A program made the position numbers and the translations under genes. Of a stretch of 64,000 bases of DNA, positions 27,617 to 37,176 are shown one piece after another. Position 1 is the first letter of the stretch, and each line of letters begins with the position of its first letter. The notes under the pieces are model-generated. The model was not told the DNA's origin and ran no database searches. It saw nothing but the letters and a program-made list of their open reading frames with translations. The stretch is taken from positions 85,374-149,373 of the forward strand of contig MNWT01000013.1 of NCBI GenBank assembly GCA_001872735.1, in the 5' to 3' direction. Source of the stretch: Verrucomicrobia bacterium CG1_02_43_26. GTDB taxonomy: Bacteria > Verrucomicrobiota > Verrucomicrobiia > Opitutales > CG1-02-43-26.

Positions 27617-28891
27617 TTATTCTAATGTAGAAAGTCTTTTATTCCAAAAAGTTAATACAGGAACATCCGGCAGTTGTTCAAAAACCATTTTGGCCATATT
27701 CTCTTCGTAAGATTTTGAAGAAAGAACGACAAGGCTTGTATCCTCGGGTACGATGTCTTGAATTGCCCTCAAGGGAATACGACAAAAGGCTTCTTGCTCA
27801 GGGAGCGTAGAGGTTACTATCACATCAATCCTAGGTAACCCCATTTCGTTCCAAACATCTAACAAAACCTTTGTGTGGCCGCCCGCACCATATAAGCAGA
27901 TTGCGCCAAGCGATTTATTGGCAATCGTTTCCTGAATTTTACCCTTCACTTGCTCGAGCCTATTTTTAATAACCGCCGCCAAACCGTGTTTATAATAAAG
28001 ATCCGAGTGCTCGTTATTCCAGCGCCAGAGGGAGCTATGGAGCATCATTTGGATTTCGGGCTGCCAGAGTTCTGGTGATTCAAAAAAAGTGTTTAATATA
28101 TGCGGAAAAAACATTTCCAGAATTCCGCTTTTCGCAAAAGAAGGAATAATGTCTCGATAGTTGTCTTTAATCTCTAACAAAAGGTGCTTTAATAGCTCTT
28201 TTTGCACATCCGCTAGCGCGGACGTTGTATTACCATAAGACCCCGAACTGAGCCTAGCGGCCACCAAGGGCTCCGGAATGTAACAAAAGCCATTGCGAAA
28301 AGCAGCAACTGTCAAACAAAACCAGTCGGCATACCATTTTAACGTTGGAATGTAGCCTCCTGTATCCAAAATGACACTTGATCGCGCTAAAATCGTATGC
28401 GCGTGAATGGAGTTACTCCCAACAATCAGAGGGATGCTCCCTTTGTCTACAAACTCACGCTTCGAAGCAAACCCGGCTGGTTCGACCACAGCGTTACTGA
28501 TATCGTTATCTGAAAAACAGAGCAAATCCGAGCAAGAGACTCCAGCGGAGGGGTATTTCTCCAAAAGGGTAACGCTCTTTTCGAAAAAACCTGGTAAATT
28601 TAAATCATCAGCAGAGCGAAAAACAAAATAATCTCCAGTAGCATACCCAATCCCTTTGTTTACAGAGGGTGCTACACCTAATTTTTTCTCGTTTCTCAAG
28701 AGCTTAATGCAGGGGTGCTCTTTTTGATACTGTTCAATGACGGCTATGCTATCATCCGTAGAAGCATCATCTATAATAATGATCTCATATGGCGGCAATG
28801 ATTGCGAGAGTGTGGATTCCAGCATCTCGGGCAAAAAATGGCCGTGATTATGATTTGGCGTAATGACGCTTATTTTGCGTTTTGTATTCAT
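27617..28891 (-). CDS. GT2 glycosyltransferase with C-terminal Rossmann-like domain
   Basis: A 424-residue protein. The GT2 domain reads ISVITPNHNHGHFLPEMLES, EIIIIDDASTDDS and YFVFRSADDLNLPGF, the last containing the metal-binding Asp pair. From about residue 325 a separate domain begins with ICLYGAGGHTKVLLDVW, a nucleotide-binding-like loop. LVVLSSKSYEENMAKMV and LTFWNKR follow near the end. The same tail occurs in the genes at 28899 and, twice, at 31967. Its job is unknown. It may bind a nucleotide sugar or regulate the transferase. Confidence 0.83.
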   Translation of the reverse strand: MNTKRKISVITPNHNHGHFLPEMLESTLSQSLPPYEIIIIDDASTDDSIAVIEQYQKEHPCIKLLRNEKKLGVAPSVNKGIGYATGDYFVFRSADDLNLPGFFEKSVTLLEKYPSAGVSCSDLLCFSDNDISNAVVEPAGFASKREFVDKGSIPLIVGSNSIHAHTILARSSVILDTGGYIPTLKWYADWFCLTVAAFRNGFCYIPEPLVAARLSSGSYGNTTSALADVQKELLKHLLLEIKDNYRDIIPSFAKSGILEMFFPHILNTFFESPELWQPEIQMMLHSSLWRWNNEHSDLYYKHGLAAVIKNRLEQVKGKIQETIANKSLGAICLYGAGGHTKVLLDVWNEMGLPRIDVIVTSTLPEQEAFCRIPLRAIQDIVPEDTSLVVLSSKSYEENMAKMVFEQLPDVPVLTFWNKRLSTLE

Positions 28892-28898
28892 TTATTAA

Positions 28899-30185
28899 TT
28901 ACGCTGTTTTGAATTCTATCGAAGACTGGGTGTCATTCCAAAAAGTTAATCGAGGAGCCTTGGGAAAAACTCGCAAACATTCACTCACCATTTCTTTTTC
29001 AAACGAAAACGAGGAGATCATAACAAGATCTGGCTCTCCAATACCAATATCATCTATGCAAACACAAGGGATCCCTAGGAATTTATTATTCTTGGGTTTT
29101 TTTGAAAGCACAATTTTCGTAACTGGAGGCAAATCAAGCTCATCCCACTCTTTTAACAAAAATTCAGTATGCGATCCAGCACCATAGACAAAAATCCTAG
29201 GGCTAGCTTTCGTACAAATTTTTGCGAGCTTCTCGCGCTGGTTAGCCAAGATACTTTTAAGATGTAATGGGATCTGTGTTTGCTTCCTAAAGTCCATGCA
29301 CTTATTCCACTCCCATAAAGGTCTTAATATTAACGCAAACATATCAGGCGTCCAATATTTAGGCTCAGAAAGAACGACTTCTGCCATACTCGGACCAAAA
29401 ATACTTAAGCAACCACTCAATGCGAAATATTTTTTAATATCCGCATACTCATTACACAAATAATTCAACATGGCCTCCGTAACGGGTTTTTGAGTAAACC
29501 AATCCGACATACCTGTAGCAGCATAGCCTTTAGGATCCATACGATTTCCAGACAATGGCTTTGGAATATAACAAACACCGTGGCGAAAGGCTGCGACCAG
29601 CATGAGAAACCAGTCCGCACTCCATTTTAAGTCCTCTTTATATATACCAGCATCAAATACAGCAGAACGCTTCACCATGCATGTGGAACCATATATAAAG
29701 CCTCCCTTAAGGGTACGAGCAAAATCGAATGGAGTAAAGAAGCGAGGCTCATCGCTCCATTCCTGGTTTTGCTCAGTAAAGACTTTATAGTTTGTCGTAA
29801 AAAAAGTCGAATCGGTACAGCAAATACCGGCTTCAGGGTACTGCAATAGCATTTTAATAGACTCCTCAAAAAAGCCAGGGTAGCTAACATCGTCCGCTGA
29901 TCGAAACACATAGTAGTCCCCAGTTGCGCTATTGATGCCTTTGTTAACCGCTTTTATGACTCCTTGATTTTTTTCAAATTTTATTAATTTGATACAAGGA
30001 TGCTTTGTCGCGTATTTCTCAATAACTTCAACACTGTTATCCGTCGAGCCGTCATCTATGAGAATAATTTCATGCGGGGGGTATGACTGTGATAGTGTCG
30101 TCTCCAGCATATCCGGCAAATAATGCGCGTGGTTATAATTTGGAGTGATAACCGAAATTGTTGGTTTTTGAAATTGAGTAGCCAT
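28899..30185 (-). CDS. GT2 glycosyltransferase with C-terminal Rossmann-like domain
   Basis: A 428-residue paralogue of the 27617 protein. The transferase half has ISVITPNYNHAHYLPDMLET, EIILIDDGSTDNS and YYVFRSADDVSYPGF. The tail begins IFVYGAGSHTEFLLKEWDE (about residue 330), continues LVMISSFSFEKEMVSEC and ends RLTFWND. Eight bases separate it from the next gene. The pair came from duplication, which suggests two similar linkages or sugars are made. Confidence 0.83.
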   Translation of the reverse strand: MATQFQKPTISVITPNYNHAHYLPDMLETTLSQSYPPHEIILIDDGSTDNSVEVIEKYATKHPCIKLIKFEKNQGVIKAVNKGINSATGDYYVFRSADDVSYPGFFEESIKMLLQYPEAGICCTDSTFFTTNYKVFTEQNQEWSDEPRFFTPFDFARTLKGGFIYGSTCMVKRSAVFDAGIYKEDLKWSADWFLMLVAAFRHGVCYIPKPLSGNRMDPKGYAATGMSDWFTQKPVTEAMLNYLCNEYADIKKYFALSGCLSIFGPSMAEVVLSEPKYWTPDMFALILRPLWEWNKCMDFRKQTQIPLHLKSILANQREKLAKICTKASPRIFVYGAGSHTEFLLKEWDELDLPPVTKIVLSKKPKNNKFLGIPCVCIDDIGIGEPDLVMISSFSFEKEMVSECLRVFPKAPRLTFWNDTQSSIEFKTA

Positions 30186-30192
30186 ACTGTCA

Positions 30193-31182
30193 TCAAGAAT
30201 TTTCGCATTTTGGAATATGAGATATCAAAGGATAGTCTACATAATCATCCAAAACACCTACGTATTCATCTATTCTATACAAATCTTCTTCGGTAAGTTT
30301 GATATCCCCTGCCGCAGCATTATCATTGAGCTGATCTGCGTTTCTTATACCCACCAAAAGCACTGCGATTCCAGGACGCTGCAACGTCCATGCCAATATA
30401 ATTTGGCTAAGAGATCTATTTTGTTCTTCTGCAATCGCCTTTATCTTACCGACACTTTCCAAGACTTTTGGTCGTAATGATTGCCGCACGCTCGTACTAA
30501 AAGCTGCCCTGGAACCATTAGGCACTTGAGTTGTAATCGCGTATTTACCAGACAATACGCCTCTAGCGAGTACATTGTAAGGCAATACATCTATTCCGAG
30601 ATGCATACAATAGGGAATAATATCAATTTCCGCATCCCGCCGCAAAGCATTGTACGGAATTTGCAATGACACGCATTTCAGTTCAGGAAAGGCTTTTATT
30701 GATTTCGACAACTCTTCTATTTCATCAACGAAATAGTTAGAAACCCCGAAGTTCAGAATCTTGCCTTGTTTCTTGAGCTTATTGAAAGCGGAAAGGGTTT
30801 CTTCTAAAGGAGTGTCTCTGTCGAAATTGTGAATTTGATAAAGATCAATATAATCTGTTCTTAAACGAACCAAACTGGCTTCACAAGCAGATATAATCTT
30901 GGAGGATCGACCTAGTCCCGAAGGAGACTCTCCCGAATGAATGCCTACTTTTGTCGCAACTTTCCAATATCCGCGATCTCCTGAAATAGCTTTCCCGATA
31001 TATTCTTCGGATAAACCGTCGCTATATACGTCAGCGGTATCTATAAAATTGATACCCTTTTCTTTGGCTTGAGAAATCAAACGCTTCGTTTCGTTTTCAT
31101 CCGCAAAGCACCCGAAAATATTTCCCCCTAAGCCAATAACGGAAACCTCTAAATTTGATTGCCTTAATTTTCTTGTCTTCAT
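30193..31182 (-). CDS. Aldo/keto reductase
   Basis: A 329-residue TIM-barrel reductase. The Asp-Tyr-Lys-His tetrad is visible: FIDTADVYSDG (Asp, Tyr), WKVATKVG (Lys) and LYQIHNFD (His). The N-terminus LEVSVIGLGGNIFG is typical of the AKR family, and the NADPH site near the C-terminus reads AVLLVGIRNADQL. In a glycan operon such enzymes can reduce a keto sugar nucleotide or a small aldehyde. It overlaps the SDR gene upstream by four bases (ATGA). Confidence 0.87.
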   Translation of the reverse strand: MKTRKLRQSNLEVSVIGLGGNIFGCFADENETKRLISQAKEKGINFIDTADVYSDGLSEEYIGKAISGDRGYWKVATKVGIHSGESPSGLGRSSKIISACEASLVRLRTDYIDLYQIHNFDRDTPLEETLSAFNKLKKQGKILNFGVSNYFVDEIEELSKSIKAFPELKCVSLQIPYNALRRDAEIDIIPYCMHLGIDVLPYNVLARGVLSGKYAITTQVPNGSRAAFSTSVRQSLRPKVLESVGKIKAIAEEQNRSLSQIILAWTLQRPGIAVLLVGIRNADQLNDNAAAGDIKLTEEDLYRIDEYVGVLDDYVDYPLISHIPKCENS

Positions 31183-31970
31183 CGCAACTCTCTTTCTTGT
31201 AATAGATCCAAATGTTCACGAATCGTAGAACCTCCATCAACAATGATATCTTGACCGGTAATAAAGGAAGACTCGGGGGATGCCAAATAAAAGGCGGTTT
31301 TAGCGATTTCGTCAGCTGTACCGACTCGACCCAAAGGAATACTCCCAATCGCCGTTGCGCGGTACTTTATATTACCTGGGCCTTCAAATAAAGTGCGGTG
31401 TTCTTCCTGCAAAATAAACCCTGGAGAAATGGAATTAACTCTTATTCCGTGGGGTGCTGCTTGCATCGCAAGATAGCGCGTTAATTGCACAACGCCCGCT
31501 TTAGCAACGTGATACGCAGGAGCTTGCTTAATAACAAACCTACTCAAAATAGATGCAATGTTAATAATGGAACCATGCGTGTCCGTCTCTTTCATACAGT
31601 GAATAACTTCACGAGACGCAAAAAAGGGGGCTCTCAGCATGACCGCCATGGTCATATCCCAATCTTCCTCGGTCTCCTCGTCTAGCCCTGCCTTATCTTG
31701 TGTTCTGGCATTATTGACTAATACATCTATCTTGCCGCTATCCTGAAAAATTTTTCGTATGACTTCACTTGCTTCTCCTCGAACAGAAAGATCGCCCCTA
31801 ACAAAGGTAAAATCGTAGCCTATCTGCCTTAGCTCTTGCTCTACAGCAACGCCCAAATCCTCGTTAATGTCAATCGCTACAACACTACCTCCCGCTTTGG
31901 AAAAAACTTCGGCAATACTACGACCAATCCCCCTAATTCCACCTGTAATAACTATAGTTGTATCTTTCAT
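31179..31970 (-). CDS. Short-chain dehydrogenase/reductase
   Basis: A 263-residue classical SDR. TIVITGGIRGIGRSIAEVF is the TGxxxGIG cofactor loop, VLVNNARTQDKAG the NNAG-like motif, and INIASI plus YHVAKAG the Ser and Tyr-x-x-x-Lys triad. Near the C-terminus PESSFITGQDIIVDGG is the usual ending. The start at 31970 overlaps the upstream stop (ATGA), which places it above a start 12 codons earlier. Asp after the second strand (VVAIDIN) points to NAD. Substrate unknown, possibly a keto sugar. Confidence 0.87.
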   Translation of the reverse strand: MKDTTIVITGGIRGIGRSIAEVFSKAGGSVVAIDINEDLGVAVEQELRQIGYDFTFVRGDLSVRGEASEVIRKIFQDSGKIDVLVNNARTQDKAGLDEETEEDWDMTMAVMLRAPFFASREVIHCMKETDTHGSIINIASILSRFVIKQAPAYHVAKAGVVQLTRYLAMQAAPHGIRVNSISPGFILQEEHRTLFEGPGNIKYRATAIGSIPLGRVGTADEIAKTAFYLASPESSFITGQDIIVDGGSTIREHLDLLQERELR

Positions 31971-33658
31971 AAGCGAGCCGTTTCCCCTTTTTCTGCTAAC
32001 GTCCAAAGCCTTTCGATCGCAATTCCAGGGATAAAATTTTGAGCGATCTCGTGCATTTCCTTTTCATGTGACTGAGAAGACAAGATAACACAATCAACTT
32101 CCTGTAAATCAATAGATGTAATAGCCATAATAGGGATACCCCGTAACAGCGATCGCTGATAAGGCTTTGTCGTTAATATCATGTCAATACTTGGACCTTT
32201 ATGCAGTTCCCATAAATTTAACAGTTCTTCCGTATGGCCACCTATGCCAAAAAGAGCAATTTTGCCTTGCGAATATTTTCTACGGACACACTTAATAAGC
32301 CAAGGAATCATTTTTTCTAAGCCATATCGAATTTCTTGCGAAACAAAAGTTTCCCGAGTGTTCCAAATAGGCAGACATACGGTATTGGGAATAAACTTTC
32401 GACAAGCATTTAGCATATCTTTTTCATAGGTCATTGATGAAAGAATGACTGCGTCAACTTCCCCTTCTTGCATGTCTTTAATGGCTTGAATCGGCAAGCC
32501 TTGGAATTCTTTCTCAGAGACCACTTGTGAGGAAATAATCTTGACCACTTCGGGGCCGCTATTCGCATGCCAGTATTTCAGCAATAAGGTCGTATGATTA
32601 CCAGCTCCATAGAAAGCAACTCTACCATATCCTTCCAGCTCACAAAACTCCACTATTTTGGGCACAATGTACTGCAGTAGATCAATACACCGCTCAGGTG
32701 TCTTTTGAAAATGTCCGCCTAACGTATCCGCTGCATTTTTTTCCGCTAATGCATCTTGCGCTCTTCCGACTTGTTCGGTCCACATGTGTACATTGCGTTG
32801 AATGAGGGCCCAGGAAACAAAATTAAGTCGCTCAGGGTATTTCAGTACAGACTTGGCCAGATCAGCGCCAAAATTAGATAGCGCGCAGGATTTTATAAAA
32901 GAAGGTCTAACATCTTCATACGCTTTAGTCCCTAGCGCTTCCAATAAATCAAAATAAAATTTCTCCATCTCGGCTTCATTTTTAATGCCAGCATGAAGAT
33001 AGGATTGTGCCTCTTCGCGCGCAAATGTTAATGACTCCGGAATGAAGCAAAAGCCGTGACGAAACGCCATTACGAGGAGCCAGAACCAATCAGCGTTCCA
33101 ACGGAACTTATGGTTTATACCCCCTGCATCAAGTAGTGCGGATTTCTTAACCAAGGTATAGCCAGGAATCCAATGTCCATTAAGCTTATCGACAATTTCG
33201 TTTGGAGAAATATATCCCGGCGTATCCCTCCAATAAACTTTGTAGCAAAAGGGTTCTTCTGTTGATTTATGAAAATAGGTTGGTTCACTGCAGCAAAAAG
33301 CTGAATCGGGGTAGGACTCCAGTAAATGCATGAACTTCTCTAAACAAGTAGGGTGCAACCAATCATCCGCAGAATGAAATAGTATATACTCGTGCTTAGA
33401 TAATTCCAGACCTCGATCAATCGTCTTCATGACACCCATATTCTCATTATTATGGTAGACGCGAATTAAATCAGGATAGTCTTTTTGCCAATCTTGAATG
33501 ACCTGTCGACTATTATCCGTTGAACAATCATCTATAATAATAATTTCCGCAGGCAAATAAGTTTGATGGATCAAGCCATCCAGGGCCTCACTGATATAAT
33601 GACCATGATTATAATTTGCCATTATAATGGAGATCGGGGTGGAAAGACTATTTCGCAT
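31967..33658 (-). CDS. GT2 glycosyltransferase with two tandem C-terminal Rossmann-like domains
   Basis: A 563-residue protein, the longest of three related GT2 proteins here. The transferase domain has ISIIMANYNHGHYISEALDG, EIIIIDDCSTDNS and YILFHSADDWLHP. The Rossmann-like tail is present twice, beginning VAFYGAGNHTTLLLKYWH (about residue 345) and IALFGIGGHTEELLNLWEL (about 470). Each copy ends with a similar block (VILSSMTYEKDML and VILSSQSHEKEMH). The duplication gives four such domains in three genes. Upstream, 68 bases separate it from the next gene. Confidence 0.82.
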   Translation of the reverse strand: MRNSLSTPISIIMANYNHGHYISEALDGLIHQTYLPAEIIIIDDCSTDNSRQVIQDWQKDYPDLIRVYHNNENMGVMKTIDRGLELSKHEYILFHSADDWLHPTCLEKFMHLLESYPDSAFCCSEPTYFHKSTEEPFCYKVYWRDTPGYISPNEIVDKLNGHWIPGYTLVKKSALLDAGGINHKFRWNADWFWLLVMAFRHGFCFIPESLTFAREEAQSYLHAGIKNEAEMEKFYFDLLEALGTKAYEDVRPSFIKSCALSNFGADLAKSVLKYPERLNFVSWALIQRNVHMWTEQVGRAQDALAEKNAADTLGGHFQKTPERCIDLLQYIVPKIVEFCELEGYGRVAFYGAGNHTTLLLKYWHANSGPEVVKIISSQVVSEKEFQGLPIQAIKDMQEGEVDAVILSSMTYEKDMLNACRKFIPNTVCLPIWNTRETFVSQEIRYGLEKMIPWLIKCVRRKYSQGKIALFGIGGHTEELLNLWELHKGPSIDMILTTKPYQRSLLRGIPIMAITSIDLQEVDCVILSSQSHEKEMHEIAQNFIPGIAIERLWTLAEKGETARL

Positions 33659-33726
33659 AGGGTTTGGCGGTCAAGATAATGTTCATTATAGGTGAAGGGC
33701 AGAATTGGGGTCAATAGGAACGTTGG

Positions 33727-34530
33727 CTAAAATGCGGATGCCAATTTCCCCCCATTCACATGAAAACAACTACCGGTTATCCACGCAGCATCATCTGAAG
33801 CCAAATAAAGGGCTAAACTGGCGATATCCCCTGGCTCCCCCACTCTGCCCATGGGAACCTTTTCGGCTTCTCTTGATTCCATTAAAATCTTGGCTGCTTC
33901 GGCGCTCATGGTATCTTTGTTGCTTTGTATAAAATGGTCTACACTGCGATCCCATGAATCCGAGTGAACCGGGCCTGGGCAAATTGTATTCACGGCTATG
34001 CCCTCTTTTGACAAAATATTCGCGAAATATTTGCTTAAATTGACCGTTGCCGCTTTTGTAAGGGAATAATGCGGGTTATAATACCCGGGTTGCGCGCCAG
34101 ACAGAGAAGATATATTTATAATTTTTCCTGATTTTGACTTTTTCAACGAGGGTATTGATTGCTTAGTAAAGCGTAAAAGCGTCATAACATTGAGTTCAAA
34201 CGCATTCCTGAAATCTTGTTCGGCAAGGTCGAAAACGCCCCCAAAAGCAGAAACACCGCCAAGGTTATTCACGAGTATATCAAGTCCGCCTAAATCGTCC
34301 TGAACAGCCTTCATTACAGCTTCAGCATCCTTCTCTAACAAAGCATCTGCTTTCACGTAGAAAAAATTTCCAGGCAATTGTGCAAACTCTTTTGCTAAGA
34401 TTTGCAAATCCACCGCACTTCTTGAAAACGAAAACACCTCCGCACCGTGTTCTAAAAAGGCGCGAACAATACTTTTACCAATACCCTTACTTCCCCCGGT
34501 TACCAGGGCCTTTTTTCCCTTAAGCTTCAT
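33727..34530 (-). CDS. Short-chain dehydrogenase/reductase
   Basis: A 267-residue classical SDR. KALVTGGSKGIGKSIVRAFL is the cofactor loop; Ser at VFSFSRSAVD suggests NADP. VNNLGG, INISSLSG and HYSLTKAATVN form the active site. The C-terminal DDAAWITGSCFHVNGG fits the family. The start at 34530 overlaps the GT9-like stop by 11 bases; a start nine codons upstream would overlap more. One of three classical SDRs in the same run, so several oxidation or reduction steps are likely. Substrate unknown. Confidence 0.86.
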   Translation of the reverse strand: MKLKGKKALVTGGSKGIGKSIVRAFLEHGAEVFSFSRSAVDLQILAKEFAQLPGNFFYVKADALLEKDAEAVMKAVQDDLGGLDILVNNLGGVSAFGGVFDLAEQDFRNAFELNVMTLLRFTKQSIPSLKKSKSGKIINISSLSGAQPGYYNPHYSLTKAATVNLSKYFANILSKEGIAVNTICPGPVHSDSWDRSVDHFIQSNKDTMSAEAAKILMESREAEKVPMGRVGEPGDIASLALYLASDDAAWITGSCFHVNGGKLASAF

Positions 34531-35443
34531 AGGATTTATAGAGTCGTTTAAATTCATTCATGAGCAAAGTAGTCGTTTCTAATTTACGGATCAGCTTTTG
34601 TTCAGACGTGCAAAAGGTAAAACGGTTTCTACGACCAAGCTCTTGATCCATTTCTGCTTTATCATGATCCGGGTTTTTAAAAATCGCACAGGGGGTTAAC
34701 GATAATAAGGCCATATTACACGGGCCGGAGGACATGCCCATAAAAAACGCAGAGGCCTCTATCACAGCCAGTTCCTGCGCAATGGTCAATTTATCATGCT
34801 TAGTCAATGCAACATTATCAAGCAACGCGATATCATCAGGAATATCTTCGTTGCCTACTAATATGAAGTGTACGTTATACTGCCCTAAACACGTTTCAAA
34901 AAACTGCTTCCATACAGGGAAATTAGCATTACTAAAACCGGGTGAATTGTGGTTGTTCTTCAAGTGAATCGCTACCGCTAAGGACTTTCCCGATACCCGT
35001 TTAATGTAGTCTTTGGCCAACTTCAGCGTTTTTTTGTCCATCCCAAGAGGAATCATTTTATTTCCTTTATTGCAGTAGTCCTGTAAGAAAAAATAGGTAG
35101 CGTGTTGATAAGATTTGTCCTTGGACTCAGGCCAAAAGGAAAACGCGTGATCCAAACTTTCGATAGAGGGTGCCACATAAAGTTTCTCAATCCCCTTAAT
35201 AGATCGAGCAATATCCAAAATCCAGTTTTCCTGAAACATGTACTCTTCTACCTCTTGGAATGCTCTTGAATAAGGAAAGCCAGAATGTTTCCCGACAAAG
35301 CAAATACCGGCTAGATCTGCGTTTTTTTCTCTTTTAAGAATAAGTGACTCTGCTGCTATCGTCAGTAAACCGCCCAGGGTAATAGGCTTTTTTATAGAAT
35401 CCCATACAGCGAGCAATGGAAGTGCATTTTCGGCCTTTAACAT
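34520..35443 (-). CDS. Putative GT9-like glycosyltransferase (heptosyltransferase fold)
   Basis: A 307-residue protein with the C-terminal half of a GT-B enzyme. VHFILVGNEDIPDDIA is followed by DKLTIAQELAVIEASAFFMGMSSGPCNMALLS, here given only for its pattern: an index of candidate donor binding like that of GT9 heptosyltransferases (D/S-SGP-H/N-A). The N-terminal half (about 1-140) is less clear, with no obvious signature. GT9 enzymes add heptose or other sugars to LPS. Heptose nucleotide genes in the window fit this, but the match is weak. It follows the transketolase pair by 8 bases. Confidence 0.55.
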   Translation of the reverse strand: MLKAENALPLLAVWDSIKKPITLGGLLTIAAESLILKREKNADLAGICFVGKHSGFPYSRAFQEVEEYMFQENWILDIARSIKGIEKLYVAPSIESLDHAFSFWPESKDKSYQHATYFFLQDYCNKGNKMIPLGMDKKTLKLAKDYIKRVSGKSLAVAIHLKNNHNSPGFSNANFPVWKQFFETCLGQYNVHFILVGNEDIPDDIALLDNVALTKHDKLTIAQELAVIEASAFFMGMSSGPCNMALLSLTPCAIFKNPDHDKAEMDQELGRRNRFTFCTSEQKLIRKLETTTLLMNEFKRLYKSYEA

Positions 35444-35451
35444 AGTGCGTA

Positions 35452-36396
35452 TTAAACAGCTGCGGAAGCGTTTCTAAACTCTCTGTTCACGCGTTTCACG
35501 ATACCCTCCGCGGTTAAATCCAAACGCTTACATTGCTCCTCATAACCCCCATAACTATGAATAAATTCATTCGGTATAGATAAAGAATGAAAACGCATGC
35601 CGTCTATCGGGTGAATAACCTGTAACACCTCACTGCCTAATCCACCGGATTGCATGTGCTCTTCTATAACAATGCAATTCTTTGTGCGGCTGACACTGTC
35701 ATAAATCAATTCATTATCCAGAGGCCAAATCGTGTGTATATAAATCACTTCAGGGCTCCACCCTTGAGATTGTAAAATGTCGCGCGCACGCATGGCGTTC
35801 TCCAACTGCGGACCCGTTGCGATAATCGTTAAATCTTTACCGGCTACAACATTAATGCCACACCCAAAATCCAATTTATTAGGATCCCAGGTAATGGAAT
35901 GGGATTTGCTCGGAATACGATAAATGGTCACTTTGGGCGATCGATAAACCTGCCTAAACAAGAGATCAAATTCTTGCGCCGTTGACGGATAACAAATTTC
36001 TTGGTTCTGCAGCGTTTTCAACATCGCAAAGTCTCCATAACAATGGTGTGTGCAACCCAGATTAGCATAATCAAAAGCGCTTCCCACCGTTACTATATTG
36101 CCCGGCAGTTTATGATAGCAGAAATCGAGTTTAATTTGTTCATAACTTCGTTCTAACAAAAAGGGAGCGATCGTATGCACAACAGGCACCAGCCCTGACT
36201 TAGAAACGCCCGCAGCCATGGACATCATCGATGGCTCACAAATACCAATATTATAATAGCGGCCTGGACATGCTTTCGCAAAGGGCTGTAAAGCAAAGTG
36301 GCTAATATCACCCACCATGACGACTAAGCCTTCGTCTTCTTTACCGACCTCCAGCATAGTATCCGCAAATTGCTGTCTTATTGGTTTTGCATTCAT
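35452..36396 (-). CDS. Transketolase-like C-terminal subunit (pyrimidine-binding)
   Basis: A 314-residue protein corresponding to the PYR and C-terminal domains of transketolase/DXS. VVMVGDISHFALQPF, the catalytic-Glu block NIGICEPSMMSMAAG (near residue 55) and the TIIATGPQLENAMRA start of the C-terminal domain are visible. The Glu would activate thiamine diphosphate bound by the N-terminal partner encoded just upstream. Split transketolase halves in sugar clusters are thought to move two-carbon ketol units onto keto sugars. ATG at 36396 overlaps the partner's stop as ATGA, ensuring equal amounts. Confidence 0.87.
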   Translation of the reverse strand: MNAKPIRQQFADTMLEVGKEDEGLVVMVGDISHFALQPFAKACPGRYYNIGICEPSMMSMAAGVSKSGLVPVVHTIAPFLLERSYEQIKLDFCYHKLPGNIVTVGSAFDYANLGCTHHCYGDFAMLKTLQNQEICYPSTAQEFDLLFRQVYRSPKVTIYRIPSKSHSITWDPNKLDFGCGINVVAGKDLTIIATGPQLENAMRARDILQSQGWSPEVIYIHTIWPLDNELIYDSVSRTKNCIVIEEHMQSGGLGSEVLQVIHPIDGMRFHSLSIPNEFIHSYGGYEEQCKRLDLTAEGIVKRVNREFRNASAAV

Positions 36397-37163
36397 GATA
36401 AAAGCTCCATAATTTGTTCTAACTCTTGTTCTGAAGGAACCTTGTGATGCCATGGCCCATGCCCTTCAATAAAGGGAACTCCCTTCCCTTTAGTCGTATG
36501 AGCTAAAATGACATGAGGTGTTCCGTCCAATTTAAATTTAACAGCATTGATTGCACTTTCAATTTCCGGCTTGTTGTGGCCATCAACCTCCTGAACTTCC
36601 CAGCCAAACGCCTTCCACTTTTGCGCTAAGTCATCCTTGGGCATAAGCTGCGCGGCAGATTTGTTCCAATCCACGATCACGCATAAATTACCGAGGTCAT
36701 GGTTATTCGCAATGTTCGCCGCTTCCCAAACGGTTCCTTCATGGCATTCGCCATCGCCAACAAGGGTAATAACACGATTTGGTTTTTTTTGAATTTTCAA
36801 CCCAAAGGCCAATCCTACTGCCAACGGAAACCCGTGGCCTAAAGAGCCTGTAGATGCTTCTACTCCGGGAACTTTAGTACAATCAGGGTGCTCTCCCAAA
36901 ATTCCGCGAACAGTACAAAACTCTTCCAAATCTCGCTCTTCTAGAAACCCTGCTTCTTTTAATACAACATAAAGGCCGACACATCCATGGCCTTTACTGA
37001 GTATAAAATAATCCCGATCTTCCCACTGGGGGTTTCTGGGGTCGTATTTCAAAATTTTCGTATAGAGTGTGGAGAGTATGTCCACGATAGAGAATGCGCT
37101 GGGAATATGCCCGTCTTTGGCCGTATAGACCATTCTTGCAATACGTTGTCTTAGTGGATCCAT
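36393..37163 (-). CDS. Transketolase-like N-terminal subunit (thiamine diphosphate-binding)
   Basis: A 256-residue protein corresponding to the diphosphate-binding domain of transketolase. It contains the complete ThDP motif starting VGDGECHEGTVWEAA and ending VIVDWN (near residues 125-155), plus SKGHGCVGLYVVL, GSLGHGFPLAVGLAFG and TTKGKGVPFIEGHGPWHH. It forms one enzyme with the next gene's product. A general pentose-phosphate transketolase is normally one chain of about 660 residues. The split form inside a glycan operon suggests a specialised sugar. 13 bases separate it from the methyltransferase gene upstream. Confidence 0.88.
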   Translation of the reverse strand: MDPLRQRIARMVYTAKDGHIPSAFSIVDILSTLYTKILKYDPRNPQWEDRDYFILSKGHGCVGLYVVLKEAGFLEERDLEEFCTVRGILGEHPDCTKVPGVEASTGSLGHGFPLAVGLAFGLKIQKKPNRVITLVGDGECHEGTVWEAANIANNHDLGNLCVIVDWNKSAAQLMPKDDLAQKWKAFGWEVQEVDGHNKPEIESAINAVKFKLDGTPHVILAHTTKGKGVPFIEGHGPWHHKVPSEQELEQIMELLS

Positions 37164-37176
37164 AATAATAATAAGG

